DNA from: Lepisosteus oculatus
Taxonomy: Eukaryota > Chordata > Actinopteri > Semionotiformes > Lepisosteidae
Assembly (NCBI RefSeq): GCF_040954835.1
Contig: NC_090698.1
Location: 66,533,284 to 66,597,283 of the forward strand
Length of the DNA: 64,000 nucleotides
Reading direction: 5' to 3'
Position 1 is the stretch's first letter; each line of letters starts with the position of its first letter. Shown here in pieces: positions 48,609 to 60,600 of this stretch. The notes beneath the pieces are model-generated. The model saw only the letters and a program-made list of their open reading frames with translations, was not told the origin of the DNA and did no database searches. The position numbers were made by a program, and so were the translations under genes.

Positions 48609-51600
48609 CTACAGCGAGGTGACGGTGGTCGGTAAACAGGGGGCGGCGGCTCTGGGGGCGCAGGGGGCTGGCAGGCTGTCCATCAGGCACTGCAGCTGCT
48701 CCTCCGCCAGCCGGATCTCGTCGTCCAGCTCCCGCTGCTTGATGAGGAGGCCGGACTTCGTCCTGACGAAGTGTTGGTAGCCGCGGAGCTGCCGGGGGCT
48801 CAGGTACCCTCCCAGGATGTCCAGCACCACCCGCTCGCGCCGGTCCAGGTTCTCCTTCAGCTCGCGGGCGTCCTCGTGCTGCGAGCGCAGCGCCTTCCTC
48901 TTCTGCTGCAGGGCCTCCTGCCAAAAACAGCACACCCCCTCCCGTCACGCACCGCCAACACCGCGCGGCTCCCGGCCCTCGGACCAGCCGGGCGCATCGC
49001 ACTCCAGAAATCCTGGGGCCACGTCTCCTAACTGGGCTTGAGGGAACTTTGAGCAGACGCCTGCTGCTGTACACGACCCCCCGGGAACAGCTGAAAGCCC
49101 GGTTGACGTCATCAGGAAGAGCCACTGGACCATAAGTGGAATGCAGACTCTTAAACCCCCATCCTTGGCAATAACAATAACATCCTTGGCTGGACTCGGA
49201 CTATAAGACTATGTCACACTGTTATATTCAGGGCACTGTGGAAAACACACCAGGTGTGTGTCTCCCCTTCAGTGTTCTCTGGAAATGGCCATTTTTGTGA
49301 CAATTAATCTCATCGCAAACCTTGACTGGACTGTGCTGTGACTCCCTGCCTCCCTAGAGCACCTCTGCCATTGTCGGTTTCATCCCCGTTCCCTTCGGTG
49401 TCAGTCCTGACCAGAGGAATGTAACCCAGTTTCGAAACACGCTTTTTTGACGGGGGGAGGGAGGTGCTGAGTTCCCATCTGTGCGGCACAAACATCTGAT
49501 GATTAACAGAGCAGGCTGTGTACTGCGTACTAATTTAACAGCCCTCTGTCTGGGGAGACCTCAGCCTAACCTACTCAAAGTGAATTGAGTCCAAAGTGGA
49601 CATTTTATACCATTAAAGAAAAAAAAAACAATTAACATTTTGCATTTGGGGGAAGGAAGATATTGAGAGAAAGTGGCCAAGGGCTTGATGCATTACACTG
49701 AACTCTGAAGTTTCTCTGAAACCTAGGGCCCTTAGTAAAACTGAATGTCTTCTGCCCTCTACTGACTATCTCATGTATTTAATTTTGAAAGTTACGAATT
49801 TATACAGTAAGCCATTGTCCTGCAAGTATTTAATAAAGCATTAAGCCACTATGTATCTATAATGTACTAAGAAAAATATTTTCTGTAGAAAAGATACCCT
49901 AACCCCAATTAAAAAATAATTCTTCTTATGTAGGAGTGCTCACAGGCAGAAGCCGGTGTGTTTTTTGATTCATGTTAGTGTACGTTAAAAAAAAAATCTT
50001 TATCATGATTAACAATGAAACATCTCACACTTGCAATGTTGTGAAATTCGATGAAATTCTATTTTACAATTACCACTTACACTGTCAAATATACACAAAA
50101 TACTCAACCAAGACCTGAAACACTGGTGTATGATATGCAATAAATCTCCCAAGTTGAAAACGATTTATCTGTGTTGCTTCCATCTGTTAAAAACACTTCA
50201 CAAGGATTTCTTACCAAATAGTAGGGTTTTTGGAACCCAGTGTCATTCTTAAAAATGAATGAAGGTGAACTGACACTGGTAGGAATCTTTCAGTGTATTT
50301 AAACAGGTCAAATTTGAATTTGTTGCAAACTACGAAAGATCAAATCGCTTTAAAATTGTTTTGCAAGTCATTGAGAAGCTACTTCTGCTACCCATCATGA
50401 AACAGGCAATTCAGACACTGGGGGTTGCAAAGACTAAATAGATGATAATATATTGCAGCAATTGTGTCTGGGACATGCTCAATTTTCTATAATTACTTAA
50501 ACACACAAACTTAAGTATTTACCAAGAACCATTTGGTTTTTATCAAATATGACACAACAATGCTTCAGTAGGAGACATTTGACTTTCAGCAGAATTAAGT
50601 GTCTCCCAGAGGATACAGTGCAATGAGGAAAAATGAGTTCATATATCTCTCTCTCAATTATGGTGGAGAGATAACCAAGGAATGAAAAGGGCAACTGGAC
50701 TGTGTTCACTTGAACTTGTCCTCTCCTACAGTGTGTGCACGTATTTAAAGCTTGTGCTCTTCTGAACTATGCACACCGGCTTAGACGTTGTCCTCCTCTG
50801 AAATATGTAAAACTTATCTCTACTGATTACACTTCTTGTGCTCTTCTAAATTGCGTACATTTGAGTCAAACCTGTGCCTTGCTGACATGTGTACACTTGT
50901 CTGACGCCTGTGGTCTTTTCAATGTCCTCTTTGATGTTCCTAATTGAACTTTCAAGAGCTTCCCCCAATGCAGAAATCACGTAACAGCTACCGTGAGGTT
51001 AGAGAGCCAAATACTCGAAATGAATGAGAACCTGTGATGTGTGCAGTGCAATATTGGTTTTAAGAAACTAACAGCGGGTTCCCGATTTTGTTTGCCATGC
51101 CCACAATACGAGACGTCCAAGTAGGGAGCTGCGTCAGCATGCGTAGGCTGCACAGGAACCGGTAAAAGTTTATTCCCCGATGAAAGAAAAAGAGAAGAAA
51201 CCCGGAGAAGGCACAACGGCCAAAACGTGTGCGTTTCCTTTCTTTACCTTCCAGCACGCAATGAACCTGCTCCTTCGCGTCCGACGCCAGTGTCGGGCTA
51301 TTTTGCGTTTTCCCGCGGCTGTCAAACACGCAAACGCCGACTCGGGTGAAAATGGCGAACACGACCAAACAAACGGGTCGAGGCCTCCGGACCGCACTGC
51401 GCCGCGCCATGCAGACGCGACCTGAGGGAATGCACCTGCCTCTTTCTAAAACTTTTAATTGTAGTAAAAGAGAGAGCCGGCTCCCGTCTCCTTACCCGCT
51501 CCTCGGCGCTGGCCTGCCGGCCCACGGCGCTCAGGGCGTTCTCCACCCGAGCCAGCCGGCCCGACAGGGACAGCAGCAGGTTCACCACCTTGTCCAGGTC

Positions 51601-54600
51601 CCCGATGAACATCCGGTACTTGTCGCACTCGTTGGGCTTGCACCGGTCCTGCACCAGGGCCTCCATGGTGCTGCCCAGCCCGCTGATCCTCTTCTGCTCC
51701 GCCGCCAGGGTCTCCTTCGCGCCGCGCAGGGCCTCCAGATGCTGCGTGATGAGGCCCATGAGCTCCACCTACAGAAAAAAACACCACGTCCGTTAATTTT
51801 TTTTTTCCTGAATCGCGCGTTTTAAACGGAGGCCGTTAGCGCGGTTTCTGAAAACCGCCCTCATTACCACTAAAGGGAAAATGTAAGGTGGTGTTTTTTA
51901 CAGAAAAAAACGTCTTTTTTTTAAAATTCGCGCTACAGAATTAATCAACGGCGTCGAAAAATGCAATCCGTAATAACTTCACAAACACCGAGACAAACCG
52001 CAAGCCGGTATTATTCCGTCTTCCAAGAGCGTTCAGAAAATTAGTATAATGATCAAATCTGTCTTGGATATCCATTTACAAACAGAATTAATCAAGGGCG
52101 GTTTCTAAAAACGGTCCTTACAAACGCTCAAATGGGGAGCTCTTTTTTGAAAGTCTTCTACAAGAAAATAAGAAAATCAGTATGATTCGGGAATTCTGTC
52201 ATTTATGACCTAGAGGGTTTTTATTTAAATTTGTTTTGGGGGTGTGTGAAAGGACTGCTGAACTCAACAACCAGGGCCATACTGAAGGATAAAGCACTCG
52301 TTCCGTTCGTGACGTAGTCCCTGTCTGGGCGACAGTATGACAGAAAAGACAAGAGGGTCAGGACCTTCTTTTGATTGACATCTGTCGTGCCGTCCGGGTC
52401 CAGCTCGTCCAGATCGGTCTCCAGCCGCCTGCTCAGCTCGGAAGAGGGTCCCGCACTCCTCTCCTCTCCCGCAGCAGGCTCCTCTTCCTTTCTCCTGAAG
52501 AGAAACGGAGGCAACTTGCACCCTCTGCCGCACTCTCCGTGTCATGATAGGTAGTTTTTACACACTCCCTTATGTTTCAGTTCGTCTAGTAATTGTGAGA
52601 CACTCCCTAGAGTAAGCTAGAAAGTTAGAATTGGGCTGGCACATTATAACGGTTTTTGTAAAAGTGAAGTTTAAACGCATTTCCTTGTTATATTTAACCG
52701 TGTTTAAGTTATATATAAAAGAACCCCAAAAAAACACGACACTCCAGGGCTTGTTTTTACACCGTTTTTGCCAGAGCCGACCTGGTCCTCAGCTAATTTC
52801 TTTTTCTTTTTTTTGGTTCATTTCATAAGAAACGACGTTTCTTGTGGCAAAACGAGCAAGACATACAAAACAATTGTTACAGCACATCTCGCAACACCGT
52901 CTGCTTAATGACGACGCCTGGCTTGCTGCCTCTTCAATTTGCTTTGTTTAACCTGCTTCAATTTGTTTAATACTGTCTCCCCCACCCACACAAAAGAAAA
53001 CACCGCTGGCAGTGACTATAGCCCTTTACCTGACATTTGCTCATTTGAGAAAACTGGCATATAGACTGAATCCGCTTTGGGAGAAACAAGTGGCTGCAAG
53101 TGTTTCATTCTTAAAGTGCGACACAAACATTCTAGATGAACACAGTGAGTCTAAAGCAAAAATGAGAGTTTTGACTTTGCTTTCCCAATACCTATGGAGG
53201 AGTCTGTACATGGCTGCTCCAGCAGTTTCAGGGTGACCCAGAGGGCGTCATGTCTTATAGTTCATGGCCTACAGGAGGAGCCCTGTTTTGTCCACTGGCA
53301 AAACAGGCGAGAGACTGGCTGATAGTTTCAGGGGACAAGTCAGAGAGGTGAACATCAAAGAGTTCCTCAAGCTATTAGTTCCCTCTCTCTCCCCCGGCCA
53401 TTACACTGGCCATTCTGTCTGTATCTTTTCACACAGTGATTCGTAAACTCCAGTACTGGAACAACATCAGAAGCAAAGAGTCTCTCTCTCTCATCTGTCC
53501 ACTTACAGTTGTATGCAAAAGTTTGGGCACCCCTGGTCAAATCGCATGTTTAACTGAATCTCTATGTGAAAAGAAGTTAACACAACCTCTGCAGGGGACA
53601 AACCTAAACATGACATATTTCTGCACATTTTAATGCTCAATTACTATTTATGTGCTGAGTTTAACAGATTGAAAAAATAAAACAGTGCATGTGGCATGTG
53701 CGAAAGTTTGGACACCCTGTCAGTCCGTACTTAGTGACACCTCCTTTGGCAGAAATCACAGCCTCCAAACGATTCTTGTAGCCAGCTAAGAGTCTTTCTT
53801 TTCTCTTGAAAAGAGGTTGCAGAGGTTGTGTTCACGTCTTTTCACTTAAGAGATTCAGCGAAACATGCAATTTGCCCAGGAGCACCCACATTTTTAACAC
53901 ACAACTGTATTTACAGAATGCTGCTTTCCACGTTGCTCCTGGAGTCCATCATATCTCCCTTGTACCCTCTTCTCCTGCTCTGCCCATTCTCACAGCTTGG
54001 TTTTCACCCACCCCTTTTACTGCTACACTCCTTGCTCTCCATCTCTCCTCTACACAAAGAAACCTACACAATGTTCATTCTTTCTACTTTTCCGAGCAGA
54101 ATTAACCTCTACTCGTTCATTCACCGATTACATCTTCAGAGAACGTCATTCTGTGTTGAAAAAAAACAGCTGCAATACTTAAGTCAACTAATAGATGGCG
54201 CTATTCGTTAGCCTTTACATTTCACATTCCTAACCACTTGTATGAGGTAGGGCTCATTACATCATACTTCTTAATATATTTAGTGTTCCCCAGTATTCAA
54301 TGTTCATTCTGCGTAAATGCTATTACATTTTCTTGGAAAAATATAATTACATAAAATTTTTGACATCTGAACACGGAAACGTTATGGATTTAAAAAATGG
54401 CAATGATATCAAAACGGTGATTTTATCTGTAAAGCTCAATGAATGTAATTGGCGAAATATCAGTTGACATATTGTTCCTAAAATTAGTTAATTTATGAAA
54501 ATAATGTTTTTTTCAAGGATGAATGAATCAATACATTTTAGAGAATTGCTGTTATCGAATAAGGATAGTTTAAATATATTAAAATAAGTATTTGTCTCAT

Positions 54601-57600
54601 CTCTGTGAATCAATAATTGCAAAAGGCATGGAATGGAAACAACAATATTATATGACATTAATTTTTCTGACGAAACACACAAATAATATTACCACAATTG
54701 TCACATGGTACTGTGGCCTGCTGTAACTTGACCCATATCGTACTGTGGTCTGGTGTATTGTGATCCATATCGTACTGTTCCTGCTGTATCGTGATTCATA
54801 TCGAACTGTGGTCTGCTGTATCATGACCAATATCGTACTGTGGTCTGGTGTATCCTGACCCATATCGTACTGTGGTCTGGTGTATCCTGACCCATATCGT
54901 ACTGTAGTCTGCTGTATCGTGATCCATATCGTACTGTGGCCTGCTGTATTAAGACCCATATCGTATTTGTGCCTGCTGTATCGTGACCCAAATCGTACTG
55001 TGGTCTGGTGTATCCTGACCAATATCGTAGTGTGGTCTGGTGTATCCTGACCCATATCGTACTGTTCCTGCTGTAACTTGACCCATATCGTACTGTGGTC
55101 TGCTGTATCATGACCAATATCGTACTGTGGTCTGGTGTATCGTGACCCATATCGTACTGTGGTCTGGTGTATCCTGACCAATATCGTACTGTGGTCTGGT
55201 GTATCCTGACCCATATCGTACTGTGGTCTGGTGTATCCTGACCCATATCGTACTGTGGTCTGGTGTATCGTGACCCATATCGTACTGTGCCTGCTGTATC
55301 ATCTTACCCAGATACATTCTTGTTCTTTCTTCCTTTTCAACATGGAAATAATCTCTTCTTGTTCCTTTGTAGCTCCATTGCTGATGCAACTCCTCACTCA
55401 ACACCTCAAATTATTATAAATGTATAGAAACTGTATGTGTCTGTGGCTCCCAATGCTACATCACTGACAATTCCTTAACACAATAAACAACAGAAGCCCA
55501 CTTAGACTTACTCATCACCCTCTGCTGAAGATCTCCAGACCATCCTCCCGGTTCTCTGACTGTGAGCCTGCTGCTGCATCAGGCTGCCTGTGGGGAAGAT
55601 GTCTTCCATCAGGTCCATGGTGGTCTTCATGGTGGAGGTGTCAAGGATGTGGGCCAGAGACTTATCCTTGGAGACAATCTCCTTGGCTAACAGTTCTGAC
55701 CTCAGCTCCTCGGGAGACTTCTCCTGCTTGCCAAGCAGAGGAGAGTCTGTCTCAAGGTCCTCATCAGAGCTGCAGAGGTCTTCATCTGCCACCAAACCTC
55801 CACTCTCATTGCCAATGTCTGCTGGTGGCCTGGGCCCCTCCTCGCATATTGAAATCACAGCATCCGGGCTTGTTGTGCTGACCTTGGATGTGCTGTCAGA
55901 AGGGCAGTTTGGTGTCGAGCTAGAGGACAATTTCCTTTCTGTCACTCCAGGAAAGTCCTTTCCATCAGGACTCTCGGTTCTGCACAGAGATTTAAATACA
56001 TATAGTTACACAAACCAATAAAACATGATTGTTTTCAACACATGAAAAAATACATACAGTATATAGCGATACTTTAAAAAGCACTTACTGCTCAAATGAT
56101 TTTTTTTCCCCAGGAAATGCTGTTTATGCAATTGATTGTTTCTTTTGTCACTTTACTTAAAATGGAATCATTTATATTATATCAAATTGACTGAAGGAGA
56201 ATTGCAGGTGGGGTTCGCTATTTGCCACTAAAAGAGATATTGAATAACAGCTTTGCAGGGGGGGGGTCTATGACATTATTTACTCAGAAAACCAGCAGAA
56301 GATTGTTTTTTAGTAAGAAGTCAACATTTAGACCCCAGTATATCACATCTTGTTTCAATGAGAAATCATCACCCACTTCTGTAAAAAGTTGTAGAATGAG
56401 GCCCTGTCAAAAATAAACATCCAGTTCAAATAGAAAAAACTGTATTACAATTAGCTTTCAGACCCTATTTGAAGGATATCCCTAAATAACCACAGGCACA
56501 ACTTAACTTTAACATAGCTTACAGACTACACTACAATATGGTTCAACACCTCTCTTATGGTTACGCATTTGCGATTTTGTGGCGATTTCTTTTTGTTCCT
56601 GCTTGAAGAACTGTTTTTTTTTGTAAATTTCCCCCATTTTCCTCATGGGGAAGAGGAGCACTGTAAATAAACTGCACTTGATATATCTGAGTGCTGTGCG
56701 GCGGCGCTATCGTTTCAGAAAACGGACCGGCTTTGACAGTTGCTCAGGCCACTCTGCGACATCCTCAAAACAAGATAAAAAAAGAAGCTGGTGTCTGAGC
56801 AGTCCGGGAACAGCCGAATACAGAGACTGCAGTTGTGCAGGCTGGGTTACCTGTCAGGATGTGGCAGTGCTGTGGGAGACAGTGTAGCCAGGGTGCCCTG
56901 CTCCTCTGCTATTACCGGAGGAGGGTAGGGGAAGTCTTCTGTAATTTCCGTCTCCCTCACGGGCTGCTGGAAGGGCAGAGCTGGCGAGGAAGGCTCGCAC
57001 AGGGGCTCCTGAAGGAACACTTCGTCGTCGCCGTGCAGGAAACCGGAAGTGGGGGAGAACTGTAGATTAGACTCCGAAATTCGCAGGGAGGGCAGGGGGT
57101 GGGCCAGCGAGGAGAAGGGGGTTTCTGTTTCCGAAGAGGAGCTGTTAACCTCCCCTGCGATGGGACTGCGCCGGACCAGTCTTTGGGGGGAGGACGGGAC
57201 CTGTTCCGCCTTTCGGAAGGACGTCGTCTTTGGGGCCACGGTTGTCTGTGGGCCACAGGCCTCCATCTGGACGTCCTTGAGAGTTTCTTCGGATGAGTTG
57301 GTGTCCAAGGAGCTCTGTCTTATGAAACTTGGCTCAGGCTCTGGGGCCCTGCCTTGGAACCTGCCTCCCAATCCCATCGGCAGACTGGGAGAAGATCCCC
57401 GTAGGGGAGGTGAACTGGTAACATGGCCCAGGCTTTCAAGTGCATCCCAGCTGGAGCTCGTACTGCCCCGGGAATCCCGCCTGGTGGCACAGCCCAGAGG
57501 AGCTGCACCCGAAGTGCTGCAGGGGGTCTGTCGGTCCACATGACTCGGTTTCTCTCTCCACAACAAAGCGCTGCTAGAGGAAGGGGTCACTTGATTGGCC

Positions 57601-60600
57601 ATGTATCTGTCGTTTCGAAGTGTTAATGTCTTTTCCTCTTGTCTGTGAAAAACATGAATAAGAACTGTAGCTAAAACCAGGTTTTACACACAGTCCGACA
57701 TTCATTTTATGTGGAATAAAGTTAAATATTTTTTACAGCTATTTTTTTGTCAAACATGTTTCAGCCAGTGAATGTTTCAATTGTATTATATTACTTTTTG
57801 CCCCCAATTGTGGATTAAGATTACCATTTGTAATAAAACCATCACAATGGCAGAAAATAACATTGAGCTGTCTTTTCTGAAATAAGCTGCATTCCTTCCT
57901 TTACTGACACAAATTTAGCATTTAGGGCTAAATACATAAAGCTTTGAGCACAGTGTTATTTTGGCCCATTTGCTTTTTACTAAAGCAACAAAGTAGTAGC
58001 TTTTACAAACAAATCCTCATCCAAACATACAATACAGACTTCCTTGGAAATGCAAGCTGTTTTCATTTATATTAGAAAACACTGGCGTAATACTAATACT
58101 GTGGTAACTGGTTAACATGCAGAAACCAGCTGTTCAAAGATAGATGGCAGTTTTTCAGCGTCATTCACTTGTCTATCCTCAGATAAAAATATCACAGACG
58201 CTTCAGCCTCAGATCTTGCTCTTGATCTGTTCTCAGCCTCTCAGTAAAAGCAGGCAAGCGACCATCATTGTAATGTATGTGCTACTAGCTCTTTAAAAAG
58301 GTCTGTAAAAAGCTACCCAAAACTACCAGCAGAGTTCATTCAGAAAACACAAAGGAAACCCTACAAATCCAATCTCTTTTAACAACGGTGTTGATAATAC
58401 CACTCTCAATGGGCACTTTCATGAGGCTCTTTTAACATGATTAGATGGGTGCTTGGGTCAAAGGAAGTCAATTCCACCACTCAAGAAATTTAGAAAATAA
58501 GGATTTAAAATGCTACCAGATTTATACCCCCTAAACACTGATCTCAATATTACATTTGATCCTGGTTCAGGAATACCGGTGCATATTGTGTATATACTGT
58601 ATATCCAAGAAATGTAGTTTTATTTTGGGCTTCAGAACCAGTAATAAAATAAAAATGAACTGAAAGTGTTACACTTACACAGCGAAAAAAAATACAACAG
58701 CAAAGAACAGATGTAAAGGTCAGAAAATTAGGAAAGGAAACACATTTGCTTGATTTAAAAAATATGTTTATAGACCTTATTTCGTTACCAGCAGATGCAA
58801 GGTGCTGCTTCGATAAGATACCAAAAGGTTGATTCACTCCAGTCACAAAGTCCTGAAAAACAGATGGTCGGGTTTTTAGCTTGGGATTAGAAACGAAAAC
58901 AAGTCCAAGATTAAGGAAATAAAGTTCAGATAGTTAGTTAAATATTAAACAGCACTCGCATGATGTCCAGATTATCTGGGTCTTGGTATGCATGAGCTGC
59001 ATCCTCACTAATTCTTTAGGTTAACCTGTCATTTTGGGCAAAATGAACAGGAAGGCCCTGACTGGCAAAGTTCTAAAGGGTTTCATCTGCATGCAAAAGA
59101 ACAAAAGAATAACAACATCCCACAACAGAGCTGAGTGTATTGAACTGACCTGCAGGAAGGGAAGCAACAGGAATGGCTGTGAAATGAATTTTACCCCCCC
59201 CAACCAAATTAGGAAGAAAGAGGACACTTAGCCAGGACACTGGGGTTTTTTTCACCCCTACTGCTTGATTTTTAATGACCAAGTAATCAGGATCTCATCT
59301 TAACATCTCATCCATAGCACACTTGAAACAGGGACATTGGACAATCTGGACCGTTGTGATCCAGAGGAAAGAGTGGCACCTACAGGTCTACCCGAACTGC
59401 TTCCAATTTGTGGGAAAGCCTAACTGTAGTGTCCTCAGAGTAAGGTGTTGTGTTTCAAGGCTATCATACCGTGATAGATATGGATAAGCCAACAAACGAC
59501 TGTGGATATCTATGTACAAGTACTAAAGATAAAATAAAAAATAAATCTAAGCAATGACCATTTTTACCTTTATTCAAAGAAACCAGGAATATAGTGTGCA
59601 ATAAGACATGTTCATGAACGTGGATTGAAGTGTTCGCAAATTAAATAAAGCCACAATTACTTTACACAAAAAGCCATGTTTACACAGAGCGGTCAAATTA
59701 TTCTCCAAGATAAAATCATTTGAATTCATCCCAGACATTTCCTGTTCCAACTGCCTTGAGGTCCTAAAGACATCTGATGTCTTTCCCTCCTCTCACAAAT
59801 CAGAAAGACATTTATCAGTCTGTAATCACTCGCCAAACTATTTCCAAAGGAGTCTCGTTGGCACCACACAGGAAAACAGAAGTTCTGTTCACTTCCTGTG
59901 TGCCTGCGTTTGTGGGTATACAGCACACTCCACCCAGCAGAGAAATCTGGGAATCTTGTCAGTAGCTTCCCTTCACATCCATTTTCTCCTCCGCCCCCCA
60001 AAGTGTTGAAAGAGTTTCAGCAAAGATGAGTAAATAAGGAATAAGCTTTGCCATGACAAATCTGGTACAGCTTAATAAAACTGTAACGAGTAAGACAAAA
60101 CAGGAAGAGCTGGGAGATATTCAAATGGAGAATAGACTTGTGAGACAGCCTTGCTCATCTGCGAGTCAGTTTAATTAACACATCCTTCCTTGTTCTCTGT
60201 AGCTGCCATGGAGAGGTTTCAGACATGTCACATTACCAGGAATGATTAAATAGTGCTTCCAACGAGGCCCAAGAGTTAAAATGGGACTGCAGATCAAAGC
60301 CTGCAGCCTGTTGGGTACTTGTGTAAATCAACTTCCAATTACAGTTGGTCTGGACCATCACAATAACGTTAAACCATTCATATTAGAGGACCTAAAAAAT
60401 TGTAACACAAAATATGAATTGAAAAAGACAATTTTTACACTATGCCAGCAATCCAGAATCTTACAGAGGAGCATTGTTCTCATACAGTGAACACTTGTTA
60501 ATGTTGCTGTTCAGATCTTTTTCTCTCAATATTTCAAAATATTTTTTGCCAAATTTGCCACCGGACCTCATAGCCATGTCCCCCATGTTTGTTTCAGTGT

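Noticed and set aside
48586-49125. 179-codon minus-strand frame over the last shroom3 exon
   Set aside because: It is a different frame of the GC-rich final exon; the conserved ASD2 frame is the one ending at 48609.
54648-55404. Overlapping minus-strand reading frames of 98 to 188 codons encoding a repetitive protein
   Set aside because: They follow entirely from the stop-free 32-bp tandem unit inside a shroom3 intron; the frame is open in more than one register and there is no conserved text outside the array.
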